Source of the DNA: Planctomycetaceae bacterium
GTDB taxonomy: Bacteria > Planctomycetota > Planctomycetia > Pirellulales > Pirellulaceae
Reading direction: 5' to 3'
Length of the DNA stretch: 32,262 nt
Assembly (NCBI GenBank): GCA_007127095.1
Contig: SKZY01000273.1
Coordinates: forward strand, 1 to 32,262
Part shown: piece after piece, positions 25,051-32,243 of the stretch
How the letters are laid out: each line of letters opens with the position of its first letter
How positions within the stretch are numbered: position 1 is the first letter of the stretch
Made by a program: the position numbers and the translations under genes
Notes under the pieces: generated by a model
Database searches by the model: none
Told to the model about the DNA's origin: nothing
What the model saw: only the letters and a program-made list of their open reading frames with translations

Positions 25051-25401
25051 CTAGGCAGCGTTCTGCCGGCGCATCTGTTGATACGCCAATAAGACTTCGT
25101 AGAGGTCGGCGTCAATGGAGACCGTGTCGCTGCTGAAATCGTGCAACCAACCGAGCTGCCGTTCGATCGCGTCGGCCAGCAGCGGCGCGATTTCGCCAAG
25201 TGCCACCTCGACCCGCTTCGCTGGCGTCTCATCGGCCACCGGTGCTACCGCAGCGATCGACGGCGACCGATCGGCCAGCGGGTCGCCGCCGTCCGGGCAA
25301 CCGGCGGCGACCGTCGGTTGAGAGGCGGCTACGTCGATGTCGCTATCGGACGGTGTTGAAAACAGACGCAGGTGCGATTCTGAGGCTGGTTGCGGGCTCA
25401 A
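25051..25401 (-). CDS. Hypothetical protein, possible ParA partner
   Basis: A 116-residue protein not recognised from any family. Residues 1-60 are low-complexity (Ala, Pro, Asp) and look disordered. Residues 62-112 (RVEVALGEIAPLLADAIERQ and following) form a helical, probably conserved segment with hydrophobic heptads. No ATG is in frame near the N-terminus; the TTG at 25401, with GAGAG nine bases upstream, is the likely start. A promoter-like element at 25574-25545 points into it, and parA follows after 118 bases, so it is the first gene of the operon read hypothetical-parA-sufU-sufS. A small partner with disordered N-terminus and helical C-terminus would suit a ParA regulator or cargo adaptor, but this is inference only. 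Confidence 0.6.
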   Translation of the reverse strand: MSPQPASESHLRLFSTPSDSDIDVAASQPTVAAGCPDGGDPLADRSPSIAAVAPVADETPAKRVEVALGEIAPLLADAIERQLGWLHDFSSDTVSIDADLYEVLLAYQQMRRQNAA

Positions 25402-25429
25402 TTTAATCGACTCTCTAGCGGAAAAATCA

Positions 25430-25446
25430 GGGACCAGACCCGTCCC
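25430..25446. repeat. Short palindrome GGGAC-N7-GTCCC
   Basis: GGGAC (25430-25434) and GTCCC (25442-25446) flank CAGACCC, preceded by AAAAATCA. It resembles the other TCAGG-containing hairpins in style and may be another dispersed REP-like element. It lies in the 5' leader of the minus-strand operon. Confidence 0.4.
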
Positions 25447-25544
25447 CGCGGTAACCGACAGGCGATATTGCCACCGCCGCGGGGCACCACGGTTCGGAAG
25501 AGAGATCGGCTAGGGCGACCTTGCCGGTTGAGTCGATTATGACG

Positions 25545-25574
25545 ATTTTATTAATTTATCAGCCGACTGCTCAA
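25545..25574 (-). promoter_or_regulatory. Promoter for the hypothetical-parA-sufU-sufS operon
   Basis: On the minus strand TTGAGC (25574-25569), 18 bases, TAAAAT (25550-25545; five of six -10 bases). It lies in the most AT-rich part of the divergent region and about 145 bases before the TTG start at 25401. Confidence 0.5.
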
Positions 25575-25600
25575 CGGCGGCGTCAAATCGGGACGGTCGG

Positions 25601-25630
25601 TTGACAACTCGCCAGAGAAAACCCTACATT
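25601..25630 (+). promoter_or_regulatory. Promoter for the Tex-like gene pair
   Basis: A perfect TTGACA (25601-25606), 18 bases, TACATT (25625-25630). The spacing matches the elements upstream of the Sua5 fusion and rhomboid genes. It predicts a leader of about 215 bases before the ATG at 25853. Confidence 0.5.
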
Positions 25631-25852
25631 TTCAACCTCTATGGAGTCGGTGGGGGCCAATCCGCCTCACCTCGGAGCGGTGGCGGCCGTTGTTGTCCGA
25701 TTCATAAGTATCTTTCCCTCAGTCCTCTATCCCCTGCGAACGCCCACCGGTTGAACGCTCGCTGTGCTTCCGCCATCGGTCTTCGAGCCGTCTGGCCAAG
25801 GTTTCTGGGCTGAATTCCGGGTTGTTCGTCTCAACCTTTCTCGCGTGTCTTC

Positions 25853-28800
25853 ATGACCGTCGACCTCGATGCGATCGCTCGCCGATCCGGCAGTGACCTT
25901 TCATCACTCAAGCTCGCCTTACCGCTCATCGAGCAGGGATTCGAGCCACCGTTTCTGGCTCGTTACCGACGTGACGAACTGGGAGGGGTCAGCGAAGCAG
26001 CGTTGTGGATGCTGCAACGACAATTGCGAGCCGAGCGAGCCTTGGAGTCGCGTCGCGAAGAGCTGACCAAACAGTGGCAACGGACCCGTTTGGCCGACGC
26101 GTCGCTCGCCAAAGCGATCGTCGATGCGAAGACGAAAACGGCGATCAATCGAGTCGCTCGTCGGCTGAAGTCCGAACCGATCGATCCCGCCGTCGCGATC
26201 GCGCCAGAAACCTTGGTCGCCACTCGATTGCTCAACCCCCAATCGGGTGATTCGGCCGATATCGCCTCGATCGCCGACGCCGTCGGGCAAACCGATCAGC
26301 TGGCACGGATCAACGAGTCGCTCGATCAGGCACTCGCCAAACGGGTCGCCGAAAGCCCGCAGGTGCTCGGGGCGGCGATCCGCTGGTTGACCGCCAACGC
26401 GTCGATCCGATTCATTGAGGTCGGAGACCCGAATCTCGAATCGAAACGTGACGACGAATCGTCAGCCGCGGCGTCTCACGTCGATCCCAACCTCTCCGAC
26501 CGACCGCAGACCGAACCGGGGGCGAATTGGCCAAGTCCCGATCAGTTGACCTCTGCGGGCGATGCAGCCGAATCGGTCGCTGATGCCGCAGCGACTGAAA
26601 CGCAGCCGCCAACCGCAGCGGCAGCCGGTGGCGAGTCAGCGGCATCCGCCGAAGCCGCGGCAGCTGAAACCCCGGTGTCCGAAGCCCCAGCGGCCGAAGC
26701 AACGGCAGCCGAAACACCAGCGGCTACTGGCGACGAAGCACCAGCGGCCGAAGCACCAGCGGCGACTGGCGATGAAGCACCGGGCCCCGAGGCCGCAGCG
26801 GTGATCGAAACAGCCGACACGGACACACCAGCTACCACGGACACACCAGCAGCGGCGGAAACGCCAGCTGACACGGACACACCAGCAGCGGCGGAAGCGC
26901 CAGCAGCCACGGACCATCCGGCTGAGAAACGGCCGGCCGAAAAGAACCTGGCTGGCTCACGCGGCGGCAAGGGTGGCAAGCAGAAGGGCAAGGGCGGCGA
27001 TGGGGCTAAACCGATCGTCAAGAAGACGAAGGTCTTGAAAAAATTGTCGCCACGGCAGCGTCGGCGACGCTGGTTGATCGGTATTCTCGAGCCTTTGGTC
27101 GGCAAGCAGATCCCGATTCGTAATCTATCCGCCTTCCAGACGATCGTGCTCAGCCGTGCCCTCCGGGGCAACTTGGTCCGCTGCCAGTTCGTCTACGACG
27201 CCAACCAATTGATCGCTCAATTGCAGAAGACGGCGAGCCATTTCAACCCGGCGGTGGCCGAGCGTTTGGCAGCGATCATCAGTACTCACGAGGCGGCGAT
27301 CCGCGAGGCGACCGAATCGCAGTGGTGGGCCGAGTTGCAGGAGATCGCGACGGCGGAATTGGTCGATCTGTCGGCCCGTCACCTCGATGCCCAACTGCAC
27401 CGCGGCGGGCTGGAGGCCAAGACCGTGATGGCGATCGATGCCGTCGGGCCCCGGACGTCGCCGATCGCTATCGTCGCCGCCGACGGTCGACTGCTGCACA
27501 CCGAGGACATCGCCAGCCAGTTGGATAACCAATTGCGGACCGCTTCGGTGACCCGATTGGGTGAATTGATCCATCGGTTCGGCGTCGACCTGATCGTGAT
27601 CAGTAACGGTCCGGTGCGACGCGCCACGATGATCATTCTAGGCGAATTGATCTCGCAATCGCCGGCGGATTCCGTGCGTTGGACGATCGCCGAGCGGAGT
27701 GGTGCGGACGCTTATTCGGGTAGCGATCTGGCCGACCGTGAGATGCGGAGCACGCCGCGGCGATTCCGGGCCGCCACCTGGTTGGCGTTCTCCGTCCTCA
27801 AGCCGGCCTGGTCGTTGTCCAAAGTCAACCCGCTGAGACTGCGTCTGTCGTCGGCCCAGCGAGAATTGCCCGATGACTTGCTCGCCCCAGCGCTTCGTGA
27901 TGTCATGACCAGCGCGATCAGCCGTGGCGGCTTGGATGTCAACTCCGCGGCGGTCGATTCGCTGGTACAGTTGCCCGGCATGACTCGAGCGGTGGCCCAA
28001 GCGATCGATCGTCAACGGCGGCAATCGCTGTTCACATCTCGCGATCAATTGCTGACACTCTCCGAATGGCCCGACGAGATGAGCAGTCGCCAAGCGATCG
28101 GGTTTCTCCGCGTCTTCGGCGGCGAAGAATCGCTCGATGCGACCGTCATTCATCCTGAGGATTATTCGTTAGCCCGCAAATTGGCGACGGCACTCAACAT
28201 CCCCCTGCCACCCGCTGCCCCCTCGGGATACCAACCGCCCAGCTTCGATGACCAGTCGGATAAATCGACCGGCCCCGGCTCGGATACCGTGATCGAGGTG
28301 CCAGCGACCGGTGATGCCGCCAAGGCTGCCGATCAAGCGGAGCCGGGCGAGTCGGCTTTCGCCGTCGAATTGCAAGCGGCTGGCGATGCGTCGGCCCCGG
28401 CCGAGGCCGCCGAGGCGAAGCGTGATGGCGCGGAAGGCGAGATCACTGAGGCCGAAGCGAACGGGGATGCTAGCCAAGAAAAAGATGAGCCGGCCGAAGC
28501 GACCGGGGAGGCTAACGAGGAAAAAAGCGAACCGGTCGAAGCGAACGGGGATGCTGGCGAAGAAAAAAGTGAACCGGCAGAAGCGAAAACCGAAGCGGCC
28601 GAGCCGGAAGTTGCCGAAGCCGCAGCACGCCACCCGTTGCCCGACCCCGCGTTGATCAACAAGTGCATCCGCGAGTGGCAGGTCGGCTCGAGCCGGACCC
28701 ACCGCTTGGTGCATGCGTTGTGCGATCCGTTCGGTGAAGAGTCGGTCCTCAACGCGTCGGATCCGCCGAGCTTGATGAACCGCTTGCCCAAAACGAATGA

Positions 28801-29782
28801 ATTACGACCGGGCGACGAGGTGGTCGGAGTCGTCGCCAGCGTCGCGCCGTTCGGCGCGTTCGTCGAGATCACTCCGGAAGCGACCGGGCTGATCCGCGTC
28901 AGCCGGCTGGCGGAGGAGTTTGTCGAGGAGATCCACGATTACATCCAGGTCGGCGATGTCGTTTCCGCTTGGGTGACCGACGTCGATTCGCGTCGTAAGT
29001 TACAGCTCTCGGCAATCTCGCCGCAGCGGGAAGAGGAACTCCGTCGACAGCGCCAGGAACAACGCGAACAGCGTGGCGGACGGGGCGGTTTCGGCCGGGA
29101 CCGGCAAGGAAAACGCGGGCAGACGGGCCGTGGTGGAGCCGCCGGTGGGGCGAACGAGGCCAACCGTGGAGCCGCGCCAGCAGGCCAAGCGGGTGGCGAT
29201 CAGCGAGGTGGCGGTTCCCGCGGTAACTCACGGGGCAACGCAGCAGGCGGCGGCCGGGGCGGCCAGCCCGCTGGACGGGGCGATTCCCGCCGCGGTGGGC
29301 GTGGTGACCAATCACGTCGGCCCGGCGACGGTCGCGGTCGTGACTCTCGTGGCCGCCGTGACGAACCGATCTCCTACAGCACTCGGGTACCGAAAAACGA
29401 ACCGGCGGCTCCGATCACCGAAGCGATGGCGGAAGGGAAAGAGCCGTTGCGATCGTTCGGTGACCTGATGCAATTCTTCAAAAAGGATCAGCCCGAACCG
29501 CCGGCCAAGAAACCGCCAGCCAAGAAGCCTTCGGGCGAAAAACATCCGGGCGGCAAGGGTAAGCAGGGCGTCGAGCCGACGCCTCCTGCGGGCGACGTTC
29601 AGTCTGAGACGAAGCCGACCCGTGATGCGGAGATTAGCGAAAAACAGGCCTCTCCAGAACGGTCGACGGCTACCAAGCCGGCACCGGTCACCGATGCGAA
29701 TACCGAATCGGAACGACCGACCACCTCCCCAAGCGGTCAGGCGGATTCGGCAGCGGCAGGAGATTCGGGGTCAGAGTCCTGA
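25853..29782 (+). CDS. Divergent Tex-like protein with S1 domain and RGG-rich tail
   Basis: A 1309-residue protein, against about 780 for Tex. Order: Tex-like helical N-domain (1-190; IEQGFEPPFLARYRRDELGG); Ala/Glu/Thr/Pro-rich insert (about 193-383); second helical part plus a YqgF/RNase-H-like domain (about 386-690; VMAIDAVGPRTSPIAIV, VDLIVISNGPV, ERSGADAYSGSDLADRE); helix-hairpin-helix part (about 693-785; GGLDVNSAAVDSLVQLPGM); acidic insert with a 14-residue repeat (788-925); S1 RNA-binding domain (985-1058); RGG/RG-rich tail (1074-1171); and a Lys/Pro-rich end (PPAKKPPAKKP). Tex proteins bind nucleic acids and affect transcription. The added tail suggests RNA binding or condensate formation, which is inference. 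The Tex sequence is strongly diverged, so it may be a paralogue. It overlaps the next gene (TGATG). Confidence 0.82.
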   Translation: MTVDLDAIARRSGSDLSSLKLALPLIEQGFEPPFLARYRRDELGGVSEAALWMLQRQLRAERALESRREELTKQWQRTRLADASLAKAIVDAKTKTAINRVARRLKSEPIDPAVAIAPETLVATRLLNPQSGDSADIASIADAVGQTDQLARINESLDQALAKRVAESPQVLGAAIRWLTANASIRFIEVGDPNLESKRDDESSAAASHVDPNLSDRPQTEPGANWPSPDQLTSAGDAAESVADAAATETQPPTAAAAGGESAASAEAAAAETPVSEAPAAEATAAETPAATGDEAPAAEAPAATGDEAPGPEAAAVIETADTDTPATTDTPAAAETPADTDTPAAAEAPAATDHPAEKRPAEKNLAGSRGGKGGKQKGKGGDGAKPIVKKTKVLKKLSPRQRRRRWLIGILEPLVGKQIPIRNLSAFQTIVLSRALRGNLVRCQFVYDANQLIAQLQKTASHFNPAVAERLAAIISTHEAAIREATESQWWAELQEIATAELVDLSARHLDAQLHRGGLEAKTVMAIDAVGPRTSPIAIVAADGRLLHTEDIASQLDNQLRTASVTRLGELIHRFGVDLIVISNGPVRRATMIILGELISQSPADSVRWTIAERSGADAYSGSDLADREMRSTPRRFRAATWLAFSVLKPAWSLSKVNPLRLRLSSAQRELPDDLLAPALRDVMTSAISRGGLDVNSAAVDSLVQLPGMTRAVAQAIDRQRRQSLFTSRDQLLTLSEWPDEMSSRQAIGFLRVFGGEESLDATVIHPEDYSLARKLATALNIPLPPAAPSGYQPPSFDDQSDKSTGPGSDTVIEVPATGDAAKAADQAEPGESAFAVELQAAGDASAPAEAAEAKRDGAEGEITEAEANGDASQEKDEPAEATGEANEEKSEPVEANGDAGEEKSEPAEAKTEAAEPEVAEAAARHPLPDPALINKCIREWQVGSSRTHRLVHALCDPFGEESVLNASDPPSLMNRLPKTNELRPGDEVVGVVASVAPFGAFVEITPEATGLIRVSRLAEEFVEEIHDYIQVGDVVSAWVTDVDSRRKLQLSAISPQREEELRRQRQEQREQRGGRGGFGRDRQGKRGQTGRGGAAGGANEANRGAAPAGQAGGDQRGGGSRGNSRGNAAGGGRGGQPAGRGDSRRGGRGDQSRRPGDGRGRDSRGRRDEPISYSTRVPKNEPAAPITEAMAEGKEPLRSFGDLMQFFKKDQPEPPAKKPPAKKPSGEKHPGGKGKQGVEPTPPAGDVQSETKPTRDAEISEKQASPERSTATKPAPVTDANTESERPTTSPSGQADSAAAGDSGSES
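26837..26908 (+). repeat. 36-bp tandem repeat, two units, in the Ala/Thr-rich insert
   Basis: Units 26837-26872 and 26873-26908 differ at only a few bases and encode Thr-Asp-Thr-Pro-Ala-Ala-Ala-Glu-type segments. Similar 39-base-spaced repeats (around CCAGCGGCNACTGGCGA) occur just upstream at 26716-26780. The whole insert seems to have grown by slippage and may vary in length between strains. Confidence 0.75.
28454..28579 (+). repeat. 42-bp tandem repeat, three units, in the acidic insert
   Basis: Units 28454-28495, 28496-28537 and 28538-28579 each encode a 14-residue acidic segment: EANGDASQEKDEPA, EATGEANEEKSEPV and EANGDAGEEKSEPA. The repeat keeps the frame, so copy number could change without breaking the gene. 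Confidence 0.85.
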
Positions 29783-30270
29783 TGAGTGACGACTTTGAGG
29801 ATCGGCTGCAGTCGGCGATCCGGCGGGGACAACGCCGTGGCGAGCGACACCAGCAGGCCGCCAGGGCAGCCGAGCTGACTGAGGAGGAGTTCAAGCGGCT
29901 GCATACCTCTCATCGATTGGTACTGTCGGACCGGATCGAAAAGGCGATCGACGGCGTGGCCCATTACTTCCCCGGCTTTCGCACCGAGATGATTTATGGT
30001 GAAGCCGGTTGGGGGGCGGCCTGTTATCGCGATGACCTGCAGATCAGCAGCGGCCGCCGTAGTAGCCTCTACAGCCGGCTCGAAATGACGATCCGGCCAT
30101 TGACCGCCTCCCACGTTTTGGAACTGCGGGGGAAGGCGACGGTCGCTAATAAAGAGCACTTCAACCGCGTCTATTTCGTGCCGCTGTTGGAAGTCGATGT
30201 CGACGACTTCGCCCGCCTGATCGACGCCTGGGTGATCGACTACGCCGAGTTCTACGCTTCGCGAAATTGA
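29782..30270 (+). CDS. Conserved-looking hypothetical protein coupled to the Tex-like gene
   Basis: A 162-residue protein not assigned to a family. Residues 1-60 are charged and helical (EDRLQSAIRRGQRRGERHQQ, EEEFKRLHTSHRLVLSDRIE). Residues 60-162 look like an alpha/beta domain with FRTEMIYGEAGWGAACYRDD, RSSLYSRLEMTIRPL, VLELRGKATVANKEHFNR and a closing helix DVDDFARLIDAWVIDYAEFY. There is no signal peptide or membrane segment, so it is cytoplasmic. The ATG overlaps the preceding TGA (TGATG), which strongly suggests co-translation with, and possibly binding to, the Tex-like protein. Its 3' end overlaps the convergent methyltransferase gene by 19 bases. Function unknown. Confidence 0.75.
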   Translation: MSDDFEDRLQSAIRRGQRRGERHQQAARAAELTEEEFKRLHTSHRLVLSDRIEKAIDGVAHYFPGFRTEMIYGEAGWGAACYRDDLQISSGRRSSLYSRLEMTIRPLTASHVLELRGKATVANKEHFNRVYFVPLLEVDVDDFARLIDAWVIDYAEFYASRN

Positions 30271-30938
30271 GCCGGTCCGACCGGCGGTTTTCGTAGCAGG
30301 ACGACGTCGGCGCCGATCGCTTGCCACTCTGCCCCCCACCGCGATGCTAGCCATGCGAATGTCTCGCTGGCGAAGAAGCAGACATGGGTCGGGTCGGCCT
30401 TGTAGTGCCAACGGGCGAACGCGGCTTCGTCGAGCACCCGTTTCGTCATGATGCCCAGCCATCCAGCGGGTCGCAGTACGTCCCAGAGACGTTGCAACTC
30501 GGTCAGGGGACGGTGCAGGTGTTCGACCACTTCACTGGCAACCACGAAGTCGTAACGCCGGTCCCAGACCGATCGATCGGCGGCGTAGAACGAGTCGTAG
30601 ACCGCGGTCGGGAATCCCGCTTCGGCGAACATCACCGACAGCGTCGGCCCGGGGCCGCTGCCGAAATCGAGGCCCCTTGAGCGGGGTTCCAGTTTCTCGA
30701 CCATCGGCACAAACAGCCGTCCCAGGAATTGTCGGTATCGCGGGTCGTCGGGACTGTTTTGGTGCAGGTCGTAGCAAGCTTTCTCCGCTGCCGCATCGAG
30801 CCAAAACTGGGGAGGCACAAAGACGAGACGACACTGGCGACAGCGAGCGTATTCGCGGCGAGCGTCGCGGTGAAACGGGGTCACATCGGACGAGCCACAG
30901 AGCGAACAGGTCGGCGGTGAGGGGGCGGGCGGTGACAT
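30252..30938 (-). CDS. SAM-dependent methyltransferase with N-terminal zinc ribbon
   Basis: A 228-residue class I methyltransferase. An N-terminal zinc-ribbon-like module has Cys11/Cys14 and Cys33/Cys36 (CSLCGSS, CRQCRL). The SAM-binding motif is GLDFGSGPGPTLSVMF. VVASEVVEHLHRP matches the methyltransferase type 11/23 pattern, and LRPAGWLGIMTKRV and ADPTHVCFFA resemble the later strands. Such proteins often act on sugars or small molecules, or stay unassigned; the substrate is unknown. The ATG at 30938 starts at the zinc ribbon; a TTG at 30947 adds three residues. It is divergent from the spermidine-synthase-like gene, with a tandem repeat between them. Confidence 0.85.
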   Translation of the reverse strand: MSPPAPSPPTCSLCGSSDVTPFHRDARREYARCRQCRLVFVPPQFWLDAAAEKACYDLHQNSPDDPRYRQFLGRLFVPMVEKLEPRSRGLDFGSGPGPTLSVMFAEAGFPTAVYDSFYAADRSVWDRRYDFVVASEVVEHLHRPLTELQRLWDVLRPAGWLGIMTKRVLDEAAFARWHYKADPTHVCFFASETFAWLASRWGAEWQAIGADVVLLRKPPVGPAQFREA

Positions 30939-31026
30939 GGCCGACAAGTTACAGTGACGAGATCGTTTAGGGAAATCGGGGCCGACGATCGATCGTGGCG
31001 ATGTTTCTCATCGGTCCAACTCCCCC

Positions 31027-31068
31027 ACGCCTTGCCCCCCATGCGTTGCACCCCATGCCTTGCCCCCC
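31027..31068. repeat. 14-bp tandem repeat, three units, in a divergent intergenic region
   Basis: Units ACGCCTTGCCCCCC (31027-31040), ATGCGTTGCACCCC (31041-31054) and ATGCCTTGCCCCCC (31055-31068). On the minus strand this gives G runs of 6, 4, 6 and 5 about 8-10 bases apart, which could form a G-quadruplex-like structure. It ends 21 bases before the next ATG, so it lies in the leader or promoter of that gene. Confidence 0.75.
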
Positions 31069-31089
31069 ACCGACGGTCGAACCCGCCAC

Positions 31090-31800
31090 ATGACCTCACC
31101 ACGACTCGAAATCTTGGCCTACGAGCAAACATCGTTGGGGCCACTCTGCCTCCGTCGTCGCTCGACTCCATCAGACCCGTCGCAGCGGGTGACCGAGATC
31201 ACGCTCAATCACGAGTTCCTGATGAGTAGTCTGCACACCGACTCGGAACGCGAACTGGCAAAGATTGCCATCGCTGGCGTGGCCTCAGCTCGGCTCACGG
31301 TGTTGGTCGGTGGGCTGGGACTCGGATTTACGGCCCGCGCTGCGCTCGCCGAGCCAAGGGTAGTGGAAGTCGAGGTCGTCGAATTTTTGCCGCAGGTGAT
31401 CGACTGGTTGCAGGCGGGATTGTTGCCACATTCCGACGAACTGTCCGCCGATCTCAGACTGTCGGTCACCGCCGGTGACATCTACCAACGGTTGTTGGCT
31501 TCACCGGCCGGAAAGACTTTTGACGCGATCCTGATCGACGTCGACCATTCTCCAGACGACCCCTTATCCGAAACCTCGGCGCGGTTTTACACCGCGGACG
31601 GGATCGCGGCCGCCACCGCACATCTCAACGTCGGCGGCACGTTGGCTCTTTGGTCATACGCCGAACACACGCCGCTGTTGGCAACGATGCAGCAGGCGAA
31701 CGAGTTGGAAGAAGTTCAGGCACACGCGGTCAGCTACTTCAATCGACACGTCCACGAAGAGTTCACGGACTGGCTGTACGTCGCCCGCCGGAGTCATTAA
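31090..31800 (+). CDS. Spermidine-synthase-like (polyamine aminopropyltransferase-fold) protein
   Basis: A 236-residue Rossmann-fold protein. ITLNHEFLMSSLHTDSERELAKIAI corresponds to the substrate-lid region of spermidine synthases. VLVGGLGLGFTARAAL is the nucleotide-binding glycine loop, VEVVEFLPQVIDW carries the acidic residue that holds the cofactor ribose, and DAILIDVDHSPDD is at the position of the catalytic D-S-T-D-P loop. That loop lacks the usual Asp-(Ser/Ala)-Thr-Asp-Pro form, so true aminopropyl transfer is doubtful; it may be a methyltransferase or a diverged paralogue. The ATG at 31090 is preferred over an upstream TTG at 31060, which lies inside the tandem repeat. Confidence 0.8.
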   Translation: MTSPRLEILAYEQTSLGPLCLRRRSTPSDPSQRVTEITLNHEFLMSSLHTDSERELAKIAIAGVASARLTVLVGGLGLGFTARAALAEPRVVEVEVVEFLPQVIDWLQAGLLPHSDELSADLRLSVTAGDIYQRLLASPAGKTFDAILIDVDHSPDDPLSETSARFYTADGIAAATAHLNVGGTLALWSYAEHTPLLATMQQANELEEVQAHAVSYFNRHVHEEFTDWLYVARRSH

Positions 31801-31828
31801 GCACGGCGATTCGCCTCAAGAACGACCG

Positions 31829-32125
31829 TCAAAACGACAACATCGCTCCGATGGTCGGCGAGTAGTAAGCGACCCGTGAACGGTGGTTGACCCGATGATC
31901 GTTTGAACCAATTGACTCGATGTCGGTGCGGAAGTTGTCGGGTGCCAAGGCAACATCACCGATCGCCAGCACGTCGAATCCGAAGCGGATCGCCAGGCAA
32001 CGTGACATTGCAGTTGATCCCATCGAAACATTGAGCACAGGTGGATTTTTCGCCATAACCGCTTCATCGGGCACGACGATTCCACAGCGCCAAGGATCTC
32101 GGACCAACACACACAACCGAGACAA
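31829..32125 (-). pseudogene. Possible C-terminal remnant of an outer-membrane beta-barrel protein
   Basis: A minus-strand frame ends CLAIRFGFDVLAIGDVALAP and so on to VAYYSPTIGAMLSF. Alternating hydrophobic residues and a terminal Phe are typical of the last strand of an outer-membrane barrel, and the G-x-D-V-L-x-I-x-D-V-A-L-A-P stretch recalls planctomycete barrel proteins (BBP7-like). The upstream part of the frame (to a TTG at 32125) does not look like the rest of a barrel, and no signal peptide is seen. It is therefore more likely a decayed fragment than a gene. Confidence is low. Confidence 0.35.
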
Positions 32126-32243
32126 CCCGCAAACCTTACCAGCCCATCTGCTGTCAGTCGTTACGGAATAGAGACCGTCTCAAGGCGTCGTCCAAAAACG
32201 ACTTCGTCTCTTCATTTCTGCAAGCGGCGAAGCTGGCGACAGG
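32126..32243. other. Nothing recognised
   Basis: Short stretch with no gene or clear signal. GTCG-N8-CGAC near 32188-32203 is a minor hairpin. Confidence 0.3.

Larger units (their letters stand above)
25402..25852. other. Divergent promoter region
   Basis: No gene is seen. The region contains a short palindrome (25430-25446), a minus-strand promoter (25574-25545) and a plus-strand promoter (25601-25630). The leader of the plus-strand gene would be about 215 bases long. Little secondary structure is obvious in it, and no riboswitch was recognised. Confidence 0.6.

Noticed and set aside
26542-27171. 209-codon minus-strand frame rich in Ala/Gly/Val
   Set aside because: Antisense of the repetitive Ala/Glu insert of the Tex-like gene; its repetitiveness comes from the coding strand.
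31920-32171. 83-codon plus-strand frame near the right edge
   Set aside because: No recognisable content and antisense to the more protein-like beta-barrel fragment.
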